Shown here one piece after another: positions 16,540 to 24,919 of a DNA stretch of 42,877 nucleotides. The position numbers and the translations under genes are program-made. The notes beneath the pieces were generated by a model, which had not been told where the DNA came from, did no database searches, and worked only from the letters and a program-made list of their open reading frames with translations. Numbering within the stretch: the first letter of the stretch is position 1; each line of letters opens with the position of its first letter. The DNA is from an uncultured Roseburia sp. (GTDB lineage Bacteria; Bacillota; Clostridia; Lachnospirales; Lachnospiraceae): the NCBI GenBank assembly GCA_900548205.1, contig URJS01000011.1, positions 1-42,877 of the forward strand, in the 5' to 3' direction.

Positions 16540-16552
16540 GGAGGGAAGCTCT

Positions 16553-17197
16553 ATGAAAAGCTTTGGTAAAATGTTAAAAACTGCATGTTTCTTTTGCCTG
16601 GTGATGATGCTTTTATGCTCGTTTGCTTATCCGCTGCTGCTGACCGGCGCAAGCCAGGTCACGATGCAGGCAAGGGCGAACGGAAGTCTGATTGATAAAA
16701 ACGGAAATCTGACGACAGACTCTGCAAAGGCAGTCGGTTCCGAGCTGCTTGGACAGCGTTTTACAGAGGACTGCTTTTTCAAGGGAAGGGTGTCTGCCGT
16801 AAATTATAACACCTACACGAAGGAGGAGGCAGAGAGCGGTGCGTTTAGCGGTGCGGCATCCGGTTCGTTTAACTATGGAAGCTCCAATCCTGATTTAAAG
16901 GCGAGGATCGAGGAGGATCTGGATGCATTTTTAGCGGCACATCCGGGTGTGACGGCGGAGGAGGTACCGGCAGATCTGCTGACAGCGTCAGGCTCCGGGC
17001 TTGATCCGCACATCAGTCCACAGGCGGCGGAGATCCAGATTGCAGCAGTGGCGGAGCATTCCGGTTTGAGTGAGGAGACGGTCGAAAAGATCGTGGAGGA
17101 GAATACGGAGCATAAGGTGCTTGGGCTCTTTGGCGAAGAACGTGTGAATGTCCTAAAGTGTAATCTGGCAGTGGCTCAGGCGATGGCGCGGGAGTAA
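16553..17197 (+). CDS. kdpC: Potassium-transporting ATPase subunit KdpC
   Basis: A 214-residue KdpC: one N-terminal membrane helix (about 10-31), then the extracytoplasmic domain with family features GSELLGQRFTEDCFFKGRVSA, FNYGSSNPDL, LLTASGSGLDPHISPQAAEIQ and VNVLKCNLAVAQ. Length is typical. The start has GGAGGG. The gene itself is intact, but with kdpB interrupted upstream its transcription probably depends on readthrough from the element's right end. Confidence 0.96.
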   Translation: MKSFGKMLKTACFFCLVMMLLCSFAYPLLLTGASQVTMQARANGSLIDKNGNLTTDSAKAVGSELLGQRFTEDCFFKGRVSAVNYNTYTKEEAESGAFSGAASGSFNYGSSNPDLKARIEEDLDAFLAAHPGVTAEEVPADLLTASGSGLDPHISPQAAEIQIAAVAEHSGLSEETVEKIVEENTEHKVLGLFGEERVNVLKCNLAVAQAMARE

Positions 17198-17259
17198 AAC
17201 AGAAAGTCCCGGTATTTTTGACAGAAAAAAATAGCGGTTAGTTCTGCGGAGGTGTTATA

Positions 17260-17457
17260 ATGGAAACAGTCATGCTGTTGCTTGTATTTTTTCTTGCTGG
17301 CGTGTTAGGATTTCTTTTTATGACAGGAGTCTGCAATTTGCTGAAAGCAGGCACAGCAAGAAAGCATAAAAATCATAAATACAGAGGGAGCGCGGATGGA
17401 AGAAAATCGTCAGAGCCCAGAGCAGCTGCTCGCGGCGGTAAAGCGGGAGGAATATGA
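17260..17457 (+). CDS. Small membrane ORF between kdpC and kdpD
   Basis: This 65-residue ORF starts at ATG after a good GGAGGTG site and has one hydrophobic helix (about 3-29) followed by a very basic tail. The last 62 bases overlap the kdpD start (17396) in another frame, so translation of the two may be coupled. I know no Kdp subunit here; the coding quality of the tail is low and may be an overlap artefact. Confidence 0.45.
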   Translation: METVMLLLVFFLAGVLGFLFMTGVCNLLKAGTARKHKNHKYRGSADGRKSSEPRAAARGGKAGGI

Positions 17458-19732
17458 GAAAAACAGAGGACATCTGAAAATATTTTTTGGATATGCGGCG
17501 GGTGTGGGAAAGACCTATGCCATGCTTCAGGCAGCGCATGCCGCAAAGCAAAGAGGCATCGATGTAGTTGCCGGATATGTGGAGCCTCATGCAAGACCGC
17601 AGACACAGGAGCTGCTGCATGGGCTTCCGCAGCTTCCGAATCTGGTGATCGATTATAACGGGATCACGCTTCGAGAGTTTGATCTGGATGCGGCGATCAG
17701 GCGAAAGCCGAGATTGATCCTAGTGGATGAGCTGGCGCATACAAATGCTAAAGGCTGCCGCCATGCGAAGCGTTATCAGGATGTCAAGGAGCTGCTCGCG
17801 GCAGGGATCGATGTCTACACGACCGTAAATGTGCAGCACATCGAGAGCTTGAACGACATGGTTGCCGCGATCACCGGGATCATGGTCAGGGAGCGCGTGC
17901 CGGATGCCGTGTTTGATCATGCCTCCCAGGTAGAGCTGATCGATATTGAGCCGCAGGAGCTGCTGGAGCGTCTGCAGGCAGGAAATGTTTACCGCGGCGA
18001 TCAGGCGAAAAGAGCCGCAAAAAATTTTTTCCAGATTGAAAATCTGATCGCCTTAAGGGAGATCGCACTCCGCAGATGCGCAGACAGGATCAATATGCTT
18101 TCCGAGGAGGCGCGGGTAAAGAGCGGCGGCGATTATTATACGGATGAGCATATTTTGGTGTGCCTTTCTTCATCACCGTCCAATAGGAAGCTGATCCGTA
18201 CGGCGGCGCGTATGGCGCAGGCTTTCCGCGGCGCTTTTACGGCGCTATATGTGGAAACCCCTGATTTTGCGGTGATGGAGGAGGATAGGAAACGGCTGCG
18301 GGGCAATATGCGTCTCGCCGAGCAGCTGGGGGCAAAGATTGAGACAGTATACGGGGAAGACGTGCCGTTTCAGATCGCCGAATTTTCACGATTATCCGGC
18401 GTTTCTAAAATCGTCATCGGCAGAAGCGCAGCTACAAAAAAAACGATGTTCGGAAAGCCGGCGCTCACCGAGAAGCTGATCGCGCAGGCGCCGAATGTAG
18501 ACGTGCATATCATCCCCAACAGCAGTTCTGAGATGGCGTATCGGGTCAGACGCGCGAGACGAAAAGCACAGCATGTTTTTAATGCCGCGGATATGGGAAA
18601 AAGTCTTGGGATGCTCGTGCTCTCCTCGGTGATCGGTTATGTATTCTGGCGTTTTGGGATGAGTGAATCCAATATCATTATGATGTATATTCTCAGTGTG
18701 CTGGTGACCTCCGTCATCACGACGCAGCGCATTTACAGTCTGATTTCGTCTGCTATCAGTGTGGTTGTCTTTAATTTTTTGTTTACGGAGCCGCGATATA
18801 CGCTGCTTGCCTATGAAAAAGATTATCCCGTTACGTTTATTATCATGTTTATTGCGGCATTTTTGACGGGAACGCTTGCCAAACGCTTAAAGAGACAGGC
18901 GGCGCAGGCAGCACAGGCGGCATTTCGCACAAAGATTTTGTTTGATACCAATCAGCTTTTAGAGCGTGTCAAGGAAAGGGAGCAGATCATTACGGTGACG
19001 GCGACGCAGCTGATGAAGCTTTTAAATAAGGATATGATAATCTATCTTGCAAAAAATGAGGCATTGCTGGAACCAAGGTTTTTTGCGCCGGATGGGAAAT
19101 CGGCGCGGCACGAGTATTTTTCGGATAAAGAGAGAGCGGTGGCGCTATGGGTGCTCAAAAATAACAAGCACGCGGGTGCGACAACAGATACGCTGTCAGA
19201 TGCGCAATGTCTGTATCTGTCAATTCGCACAAGCGAGGGAGTCTATGGAGTGATCGGGATTGTCATGCATGAGAAACCATTGGATTCGTTTGAGAACAGT
19301 ATTTTATTATCGATTCTCGGAGAGTGCGCGCTGGCACTGGAAAATGAAAAAAATGCCAGAGAGAAGGAGGAGGCAGCGTTTCTCGCGCAAAAAGAGCAGC
19401 TGCGGGCAAATCTGCTGCGCTCGATCTCGCATGATCTGCGGACGCCGCTCACCTCAATTTCTGGTAATGCCAGCAATCTTTTGTCAAATGAGGAAAAGTT
19501 TGACGAAGAAACAAAAAAACAGCTATACGCAGATATTTATGACGATTCGATGTGGCTGATCAATTTGGTGGAAAATCTGCTCTCCGTAACGAAGATCGAA
19601 GATGGGAAGCTGAATATCCATTTGCAGGCAGAGCTTTTGGATGAGCTGGTGACGGAGGCGCTGGCGCATATCAGCAGAAAAAAATGGAGCATACGATTTT
19701 GTATCAGGCATGCGACGATATTATTCTGGTGA
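17396..19732 (+). CDS. kdpD: Sensor kinase KdpD, main part (frameshifted near the end)
   Basis: A 778-residue ORF covering most of KdpD, the K+-responsive kinase for KdpE. In order: the KdpD N-terminal domain with the Walker-like GYAAGVGKTYAML (about 27-39) and VDELAHTNAKG, a Usp-like domain (about 250-375), four membrane helices (about 400-500), a GAF-like region, and HisKA with RSISHDLRTPLTSISG (His679). After HISRKK the frame fails in an A-run (19678-19684 has seven A, eight would continue as KKMEHTI) and ends 17 codons later. The ATPase domain continues in the next frame. In-frame codons read agA AAA AAA, a classic -1 slippage heptamer. Confidence 0.93.
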   Translation: MEENRQSPEQLLAAVKREEYEKNRGHLKIFFGYAAGVGKTYAMLQAAHAAKQRGIDVVAGYVEPHARPQTQELLHGLPQLPNLVIDYNGITLREFDLDAAIRRKPRLILVDELAHTNAKGCRHAKRYQDVKELLAAGIDVYTTVNVQHIESLNDMVAAITGIMVRERVPDAVFDHASQVELIDIEPQELLERLQAGNVYRGDQAKRAAKNFFQIENLIALREIALRRCADRINMLSEEARVKSGGDYYTDEHILVCLSSSPSNRKLIRTAARMAQAFRGAFTALYVETPDFAVMEEDRKRLRGNMRLAEQLGAKIETVYGEDVPFQIAEFSRLSGVSKIVIGRSAATKKTMFGKPALTEKLIAQAPNVDVHIIPNSSSEMAYRVRRARRKAQHVFNAADMGKSLGMLVLSSVIGYVFWRFGMSESNIIMMYILSVLVTSVITTQRIYSLISSAISVVVFNFLFTEPRYTLLAYEKDYPVTFIIMFIAAFLTGTLAKRLKRQAAQAAQAAFRTKILFDTNQLLERVKEREQIITVTATQLMKLLNKDMIIYLAKNEALLEPRFFAPDGKSARHEYFSDKERAVALWVLKNNKHAGATTDTLSDAQCLYLSIRTSEGVYGVIGIVMHEKPLDSFENSILLSILGECALALENEKNAREKEEAAFLAQKEQLRANLLRSISHDLRTPLTSISGNASNLLSNEEKFDEETKKQLYADIYDDSMWLINLVENLLSVTKIEDGKLNIHLQAELLDELVTEALAHISRKKWSIRFCIRHATILFW

Positions 19733-20091
19733 AGGTGGATGCAAGGATGATCATGCAGATCATCATTAATATTGTGGACAATGCCATCAAGTATACGCAA
19801 AAGGAATCGCAGATCATTATTTCCACAAAAAAAGAGGGAAATCGCGCCATCGTCAGTATTTCAGACAATGGACCGGGCATTCCCGATGAGATGAAGCCGT
19901 TTATCTTTGATATGTTTTACAGCGGAACAAAAAACGTTGCGGACAGCCGGCGCAGTCTGGGCTTGGGGCTTTCTCTCTGTCAGTCGATCATTACCGCGCA
20001 CGGAGGAGAGCTTAAGCTGTCGGACAATATTCCGCACGGGGCAGTCTTTACATTTTCATTGCCAATCGAGGAGGTAACTTTATATGAATAA
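19684..20091 (+). CDS. kdpD: KdpD C-terminal ATPase part in the -1 frame
   Basis: A 135-residue continuation of KdpD: the HATPase_c domain with N-box IINIVDNAIKYT, G1 ISDNGPGIP, and G2 RSLGLGLSLCQSII. The ATG at 19684 has no ribosome site, so on its own it would hardly be translated. It could be fused by -1 frameshifting at the A7 run, or the gene is broken. It overlaps the kdpE start by 8 bases. Together with the main part it gives a KdpD of about 900 residues, normal for the family. Confidence 0.88.
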   Translation: MEHTILYQACDDIILVKVDARMIMQIIINIVDNAIKYTQKESQIIISTKKEGNRAIVSISDNGPGIPDEMKPFIFDMFYSGTKNVADSRRSLGLGLSLCQSIITAHGGELKLSDNIPHGAVFTFSLPIEEVTLYE

Positions 20092-20782
20092 AACATTGAT
20101 CTTAATCGTCGAGGATGACAGACCGGTACAGAATCTGATGATGACAACCTTGAAAGCGCATAATTACAAGTATCTGACGGCAATGAACGGAGAGACGGCT
20201 ATTTTGGAGGCGTCATCGCATAACCCGGATATTATTCTTCTGGATTTGGGACTGCCGGATATGGATGGCATCGATGTGATAAGAAAAATTCGTACATGGT
20301 CGAATGTGCCGATCATCATCATCAGTGCAAGAAGCGAGGATAACGATAAGGTGGAGGCACTTGACGCGGGAGCGGACGATTATCTGACGAAGCCGTTTTC
20401 GGTTGAGGAGCTTCTTGCAAGACTTCGCGTGACAGAACGACGGCTTATGATGGGACAGGCAGAACAGGCGATGTCTTCTGTATTTGTCAATGGAAAGCTT
20501 CGGGTTGATTTTTCGTCCGGCTGTGCTTATTTTGACGAGGAGGAGATGCATTTGACCCCGATCGAGTACAAGCTGCTTTGCCTGCTTTCCAAAAATGTTG
20601 GAAAAGTCTTGACGCATACTTACCTCACACAGAATATCTGGGGGCACAGCTGGGAAAATGACGTTGCATCTCTGCGTGTCTTTATGGCGACATTGCGGAA
20701 GAAGCTTGAAAAAAATGATGCTTCTGTCCAATATATTCAGACGCATGTAGGCGTAGGGTATCGGATGATGAAGGTAGAATAA
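20084..20782 (+). CDS. kdpE: Response regulator KdpE
   Basis: A 232-residue OmpR-type regulator: receiver domain with VEDD, phospho-acceptor Asp54 in IILLDLGLPDMDG, SARSE and TKPFS, then a winged helix ending VGVGYRM. The start has GAGGTAAC upstream, within the end of kdpD. It normally activates the kdp operon at low K+ or high osmolarity. The gene is intact. A strong terminator follows at 20868. Confidence 0.95.
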   Translation: MNKTLILIVEDDRPVQNLMMTTLKAHNYKYLTAMNGETAILEASSHNPDIILLDLGLPDMDGIDVIRKIRTWSNVPIIIISARSEDNDKVEALDAGADDYLTKPFSVEELLARLRVTERRLMMGQAEQAMSSVFVNGKLRVDFSSGCAYFDEEEMHLTPIEYKLLCLLSKNVGKVLTHTYLTQNIWGHSWENDVASLRVFMATLRKKLEKNDASVQYIQTHVGVGYRMMKVE

Positions 20783-20867
20783 AAAGGGTGCCGCGGGTCT
20801 TTCGTTTTAAGCTTCTTAGCCGGAAAGAACGGGCATCACACTTCTCGGAGGCCATTTATGTGAAAGA

Positions 20868-20921
20868 AAAATCTCCCATAGAACCGATTGCTGCCAAGCA
20901 TCGGGGATATGGGAGATTTTT
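20868..20921 (+). terminator. Terminator of the kdp locus
   Basis: A perfect 13-bp stem, AAAATCTCCCATA (20868-20880) with TATGGGAGATTTT (20908-20920). The repeat copy at 20923 starts right after it. Confidence 0.85.
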
Positions 20922-20922
20922 G

Positions 20923-20962
20923 TTGACATAAGAGTGGCTCGCGAAGCGTGTCTCTCGTTGTT
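20923..20962. repeat. Interspersed TTGACATAAGAG repeat, copy 2
   Basis: Directly follows the kdp terminator. Core GGCTCGCGAAGC. It shares the opening TTGACATAAGAGTGG with copy 1. Confidence 0.65.
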
Positions 20963-21003
20963 TTTTGTTATATAACTTTTCAGAATGCGATCATATGAAT
21001 TTT

Positions 21004-21327
21004 TTATTTCATTTCCTGCCAGCTGTTTTTCAGACATAGCCATGTAATGCCGATCCTGAGTCCCAATCCAACGGTAGTGGAAATAAAAAAGACGAAACCA
21101 AGTGCTGACAAAAGCCTGAGATTGAAAAAAAGATCCACGAGAGCCAGTATGCAAAGCAGAAAAAAGCCTGCCCGCATTTTTAAAAACAGCATCAGGGAAA
21201 TAGCTGCCAGATTTAGAAACATCTGCACGATCGCAATCATTTCGGCGTCGTTACCAAATAGATAGAATAGTGTGAGAGCGTTGGAAATCAAAAGAATCCA
21301 AAGCCATATCTTTGCACCAATCGTCAT
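21004..21327 (-). CDS. Small polytopic membrane protein, hypothetical
   Basis: A 107-residue protein with about four hydrophobic segments (8-25, 30-50, 51-68, 72-98), starting MTIGAKIWLW from ATG 21327 after a strong AGGAGGAG site. It is mostly hydrophobic, with no motif I recognise. It stands alone, convergent with kdpE and downstream of pyrI in the same direction, but separated from pyrI by about 460 bases. Confidence 0.65.
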   Translation of the reverse strand: MTIGAKIWLWILLISNALTLFYLFGNDAEMIAIVQMFLNLAAISLMLFLKMRAGFFLLCILALVDLFFNLRLLSALGFVFFISTTVGLGLRIGITWLCLKNSWQEMK

Positions 21328-21789
21328 AAACCTTCTCCTCCTTTGTGGTCATAATTACTTAAAAATGATAGGTATATTTTACCATATGGCAGAAGCTGCT
21401 GCAAGTGCTTTAGGGCTCTTTTGTTCAGTGTTTTACAGGCGTTTCGGATAAAGGGAGCCGCCCTGCAGCAGTGTCTTGTGTTGAAATTTTTTTGCAGGTT
21501 GGTTATACTGAAAAAGAACATTGCCGTGCTTTTGGGCGGTTTCGCCGTACTGCGGCGTCCGGCGAAGGAAATGGCTGTCACGGCAGCGGCGGGGGTTTTA
21601 CTTTCCATACTTTTGCGTGTGCTCCTGCCGTTTGGATTATAAGAGAAAACCGGGATAAAATAAAATGAAACGATCAAAGGATACAGGAGGTTTTCTCCTA
21701 TGGAATATGGAATTGCTATGAGCTTTGCTTACCGGGGGGTGTTCCTTAATAGGAAGTTTGGTTCCCTGATAAGCAAAAGCCCTTATGCT
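21328..21789. other. Intergenic region between a membrane protein gene and pyrI
   Basis: About 460 bases without a convincing gene. A plus-strand frame ending at 21642 has a hydrophobic end but no good start. An AGGAG/CTCCT hairpin lies at 21687-21701. GCTTTGCTTA (21722-21731) pairs with TAAGCAAAAGC (21770-21780) just beyond the pyrI stop and may end the pyrBI transcript, though it lacks a clear T-run. Confidence 0.4.
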
Positions 21790-22227
21790 CTATCGTCTGT
21801 TTGGATTGCGGTATTTTTCCTCGCAGTATCTGCAGCGGTAGATTTCGTGCGCCTCATCGGTCAGGAGGAAAATCTGGTCAAGCTCCTGTTCGATCGAGGT
21901 GATACAACGGGGATTTTTACAGGTAATGACATTCTTGACAAGCTTTGGCAGATGCAGGATTTTTTTCTCGACGATCTTATCGTCCTTGATGACATTGACA
22001 GTAATGTTATGGTCGATAAAGCCCAGAATGTCAAGGTCTAACGCCTCGATGGAGCATTCAACCTTTAAGATGTCCTTTTTTCCCATCTTATTGCTTTTGG
22101 CATTTTTGATAATGGCGACGGTGCAGTCAAGCTCCTCCAGATTTAAGTCATGATAAATCTGAAGGCTCATGCCCGCCTGGATATGATCTAATACAAATCC
22201 TTCATGGATTCCACTGATATTTAGCAT
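21790..22227 (-). CDS. pyrI: Aspartate carbamoyltransferase regulatory subunit PyrI
   Basis: A 145-residue regulatory chain that binds nucleotides and links catalytic trimers of aspartate transcarbamoylase in pyrimidine synthesis. The zinc-binding C-terminal part has C-X4-C (CKNPRC) and C-X2-C (CRYC). The N-terminal part holds the allosteric fold. The start MLNISGIHEGF at 22227 has GAAAGGAAATACC upstream; a longer frame exists but is not supported. It follows pyrB by 25 bases in the same operon. Confidence 0.94.
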   Translation of the reverse strand: MLNISGIHEGFVLDHIQAGMSLQIYHDLNLEELDCTVAIIKNAKSNKMGKKDILKVECSIEALDLDILGFIDHNITVNVIKDDKIVEKKILHLPKLVKNVITCKNPRCITSIEQELDQIFLLTDEAHEIYRCRYCEEKYRNPNRR

Positions 22228-22252
22228 GGTATTTCCTTTCTGCGGTAAATGG

Positions 22253-23179
22253 TCAAAGTGCGTCGACGTCGATCTCAAGCAAGGTGAGGATCAGCGCCAT
22301 GCGGACATAAACGCCGTACTGCGCCTGTTTGAAATATGCAGCGCGCGGGTCGTCGTCCACCTCGACGGAAATCTCGTTGACTCTTGGAAGCGGATGCAGC
22401 ACCAGCATGTCTTTTTTTGCAAGCTCCATTTTTGCCTTTGTCAGAATATAATAATTTTTCAGCCGGACGTAGTCCTCCTCGTTGAAGAAGCGTTCCTTTT
22501 GCACGCGCGTCATATAGAGAATATCAAGCTCGGGCATCGCATCCTCCAGACGCTCCAGCTCTGTAAAGGGAACGCTGTTTGCCTCAAGCACGTCCTCGCG
22601 CAGATAGCTTGGAATCCGAAGCTCCTCCGGGGAAATCAGGATAAACCGGACGCCCGGATAGCGGATCAGCGCATGGATGAGGGAATGCACCGTTCTGCCG
22701 AACTTTAAGTCCCCGCACAGACCGATGGTGAGATTGCCGAGTTCACCATGCAGGGAACGAATCGTCAGCAAATCTGTCAGGGTCTGCGTGGGGTGCTGGT
22801 GACCGCCGTCTCCGGCATTGATAACTGGAATCCGGGATTTTAAGGAAGCCACGAGCGGAGCGCCTTCCTTTGGGTGACGCATAGCGCAGATGTCTGCGTA
22901 GCATGAGATAACACGAATGGTATCGGAAACACTTTCTCCCTTGGAGGCTGAACTGGAATCAGCACTGGAAAAACCTAAGACAGAGCCGCCAAGGTTTAGC
23001 ATGGCAGCCTCAAAGCTAAGTCTTGTTCTTGTACTTGGCTCATAAAAGCATGTGGCAAGCTTTTTGCCGTCACACGCATGAGCGTATTTCTGTGGATGCT
23101 TCTCAATGTCATCGGCAAGGTTTAACAGCTTGTCCAATTCGCCAACGGAGAAGTCCAACGGACTCATTAAATGACGCAT
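22253..23179 (-). CDS. pyrB: Aspartate carbamoyltransferase catalytic subunit PyrB
   Basis: A 308-residue catalytic chain that condenses carbamoyl phosphate with aspartate in pyrimidine synthesis. Signatures present: EPSTRTRLSFE (carbamoyl-phosphate loop), SKGES, GDGGHQHPTQTL, and LHPLPR. The start has AGGAGG. The upstream promoter (23207-23235) leaves a leader of only about 20 bases, so no long attenuator such as a PyrR-type leader is seen. Confidence 0.97.
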   Translation of the reverse strand: MRHLMSPLDFSVGELDKLLNLADDIEKHPQKYAHACDGKKLATCFYEPSTRTRLSFEAAMLNLGGSVLGFSSADSSSASKGESVSDTIRVISCYADICAMRHPKEGAPLVASLKSRIPVINAGDGGHQHPTQTLTDLLTIRSLHGELGNLTIGLCGDLKFGRTVHSLIHALIRYPGVRFILISPEELRIPSYLREDVLEANSVPFTELERLEDAMPELDILYMTRVQKERFFNEEDYVRLKNYYILTKAKMELAKKDMLVLHPLPRVNEISVEVDDDPRAAYFKQAQYGVYVRMALILTLLEIDVDAL

Positions 23180-23206
23180 GATATTCCTCCTGCATATATT
23201 TTTACT

Positions 23207-23235
23207 ATCATATAATAATCATGAGGTGATTTCAA
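23207..23235 (-). promoter_or_regulatory. Promoter of pyrBI
   Basis: On the minus strand: -35 TTGAAA (23230-23235), 17-base spacer, -10 TATGAT (23207-23212). The short untranslated leader argues against attenuation. Confidence 0.75.
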
Positions 23236-23248
23236 GAAAAATATTTTG

Positions 23249-23277
23249 TTGCGCAGGGAGAAAAAGTGGGGTAGACT
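23249..23277 (+). promoter_or_regulatory. Promoter of the PH-domain gene
   Basis: -35 TTGCGC (23249-23254), 17-base spacer, -10 TAGACT (23272-23277). Divergent from the pyrBI promoter. Confidence 0.5.
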
Positions 23278-23328
23278 ATAGGAAGGATATGCTGGATGAG
23301 AGACAGCGGGCAAAGGGGGAAAGATGAT

Positions 23329-23745
23329 ATGCCGGAAGAAATGAAACGTCAGACAGAAAATAAAGAGGCGGAGGTTCGCTATGTGGAGCGGAAGCGTCTG
23401 CTTTTCTTCGGACTGCCATGGACGTTTACCAAATATACGATCACAGACGATATGCTCACCGTGGACGAGGGATTTTTGACGGTGGAGGAGAATGACTGTT
23501 ACATGTATAAGATCCAGGATGTGAAGCTGACGGCTTCCGTTTTGGAGCGTATGTTTAAGCTTGGAACGATCGTCTGCTATACCGGGGACGTGACGAACAA
23601 GGAGTTAAAGCTCGTACATATCAAGCACGCGAAGGAGATCAAGAGCTATCTGTTGGAGGCGTCCGAGCAGGCACGCATCAAGAGGCGCACCCTGCACACG
23701 CAGGACATCGGCGCGGAGACGGAGGATGAGGAGTTTTCTGTGTGA
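23329..23745 (+). CDS. Bacterial PH-domain (DUF304-type) protein
   Basis: A 138-residue soluble protein dominated by one bPH-like domain (about residues 18-105): RYVERKRLLFFGLPWTFTKYTITDDMLTVDEGFL, then ENDCYMYKIQDVKL and LGTIVCYTGD. It lacks the membrane helices of many YdbS/YdbT proteins. The start at MPEEMKRQ fits the GGGGGAAAG site; an earlier ATG at 23296 with GGAAGG is an alternative. It is a single gene with its own promoter and terminator. Cellular role unknown. Confidence 0.8.
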   Translation: MPEEMKRQTENKEAEVRYVERKRLLFFGLPWTFTKYTITDDMLTVDEGFLTVEENDCYMYKIQDVKLTASVLERMFKLGTIVCYTGDVTNKELKLVHIKHAKEIKSYLLEASEQARIKRRTLHTQDIGAETEDEEFSV

Positions 23746-23764
23746 GAAATTATATGGGATATAA

Positions 23765-23806
23765 GCAGGGCGCATCACAGCAGTTTTTGGATGTGCCCTG
23801 CTTTTT
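23765..23806 (+). terminator. Terminator of the PH-domain gene
   Basis: GCAGGGCGCATC (23765-23776) pairs with GATGTGCCCTGC (23790-23801) with one mismatch, followed by TTTTT. Confidence 0.85.
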
Positions 23807-23807
23807 A

Positions 23808-23885
23808 TTGACATAAGAGCGGCTCGCGGAGCGCGTCGCCCGTTGTATAGATAAGAGTGGCTTGTGAAGCGTTCCACCCGTTGTT
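23808..23885. repeat. Interspersed TTGACATAAGAG repeat, copies 3 and 4 in tandem
   Basis: Copy 3 is 23808-23846 (core GGCTCGCGGAGC). Copy 4 is 23851-23885, starting at ATAAGAGTGG (core GGCTTGTGAAGC). The stem bases differ in a paired way: GCTC/GAGC in copy 3 and GCTT/AAGC in copy 4, each around a 3-base loop. This suggests an RNA or DNA hairpin under selection. Copy 3 directly follows a terminator. Confidence 0.65.
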
Positions 23886-23896
23886 TTATTATAGCG

Positions 23897-23939
23897 CTGT
23901 AAAGCTTTACGTTCGATTTTACAGCTGATTGGTTATAAT
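23897..23939 (+). promoter_or_regulatory. Promoter/operator of the decayed antitoxin copy
   Basis: A perfect inverted repeat CTGTAAA (23897-23903) / TTTACAG (23918-23924) upstream of TATAAT (23934-23939). It is nearly the same as the region before the intact antitoxin at 25009. Confidence 0.6.
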
Positions 23940-23985
23940 AGAAGTAGCAGAAAGAATATGAAATCAAGGAAGGAGCTGAAAGCAT

Positions 23986-24201
23986 ATGGCAAATATTTTA
24001 CCAGTATCTGATCTGAAAATTATAATGAAGTCCTGAAAAACTGTCGCAAAGGAGAGCCGGTATATCTGACCAAGAATGGACGAGGACGTTTTGTAGTCAT
24101 GGATATCGAAGATTATGAGCGGGATCGTGCAGGGAAAAAGCTCCTCATGGAGCTGCAGGAAGCCGAGGAAGCAGTGAAAGACGGTGAAGGCTGGCTGGAA
24201 A
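23986..24201 (+). pseudogene. Decayed Phd/YefM-type antitoxin copy
   Basis: Nearly identical to the intact antitoxin at 25009-25257, but one base is missing around 24010 (GATCTGAAAATTATAATG against GATTTGAGAAATTATAATG), giving an early stop at 24036. From there the old frame is readable to EAEEAVKDGEGWLE near 24200, after which similarity ends and no toxin gene follows. The promoter and operator copy is kept. This is a duplicated toxin-antitoxin locus that lost function; its remnant operator may still bind the intact antitoxin. Confidence 0.8.
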
Positions 24202-24366
24202 TTCATATATGGGTACTGTGACTTATAGTAACGAAAGAGATAGATCCAGACGATAAAGGAAGAGGATAATATGGTTGAAGTAAAGTTTCATGACTATAAT
24301 TTCCAATTGGTTTTAGGAGATGCGTAATCACTCGGTCCACTGGGGACAGCGATAGGAAACTATAAG
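24202..24366. other. Intergenic remnant after the decayed antitoxin
   Basis: About 165 bases with no credible gene. An 18-codon ORF (24271-24327) has a ribosome site (GGAAGAGG) but ends early. The 14 bases AGACGATAAAGGAA also occur inside the intact toxin gene and may be a toxin scrap or chance. Confidence 0.35.
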
Positions 24367-24774
24367 TCAGGAACGCCCGGAGCGTGCATCCCTGCGGGTG
24401 AGGATGCGCTCGAACAAAAGTCCTGCCGCCATCCAGAAGGGGGCGTAATCGAGCCGGATCACACCGTCGATATTCGCCGCGGCGTCGCTGTAATCCCACG
24501 GACAGAGTCCTTTCTTTTTTAAAAAGCTGCCGCTTAAGTACTCAAAGGAGAAGATGCCGACGCTGTAAATGGCGCCGCGCACGAGCGCGGGCAGGCGCCG
24601 GATCAGGCGGTAAATGGGGCGGATGCAGACAGCCATACCGTAGATCGGGAACATCCAGACAGAGGTCTGCCCGATCAAGCGCGGGTCTTTTCGGAAAAAG
24701 CAGCCCACAGAGGTAAACAGAATTTCCATGCACCAGCCGGTCAGTCCGCAGATCAAAAAGTTTCTTCCAAGCAT
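24367..24774 (-). CDS. CmpB-like putative ABC-transporter type IV membrane protein
   Basis: A 135-residue membrane protein resembling the short form of the CmpB/putative ABC-transporter type IV family. Features are an N-terminal GWCMEILFTS helix, the MFPIYGMA segment, then SFEYLSGSFLKKKGLCPWDYSD, where a conserved W-D-Y motif follows the membrane helix. About four hydrophobic segments. The start has TTGGAGGAAATAAA. Function is unknown despite the family name. It sits alone, opposite to its neighbours, between the two antitoxin copies. Confidence 0.8.
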   Translation of the reverse strand: MLGRNFLICGLTGWCMEILFTSVGCFFRKDPRLIGQTSVWMFPIYGMAVCIRPIYRLIRRLPALVRGAIYSVGIFSFEYLSGSFLKKKGLCPWDYSDAAANIDGVIRLDYAPFWMAAGLLFERILTRRDARSGRS

Positions 24775-24919
24775 TTTATTTCCTCCAACAGTAACAGTAT
24801 GTCCTTAGTCTGCACGTCCGCAGGAAAAATATGCGTATATCATACGCAATGGTTCGCCGGATTATGCTGTTAATATAAAGTTAGCAGCTATTGTAATCCT
24901 ACATTGTTTCATTATAGCG

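Noticed and set aside
21421..21642. 73-aa plus-strand ORF with a hydrophobic C-terminus
   Set aside because: The start lacks a ribosome site and the first half does not look like protein. Kept only as a note in the intergenic entry.
21700..22041. Plus-strand ORF with a good ribosome-site-like AGGAGG
   Set aside because: Most of it is antisense to pyrI, and the AGGAGG belongs to an AGGAG/CTCCT hairpin.
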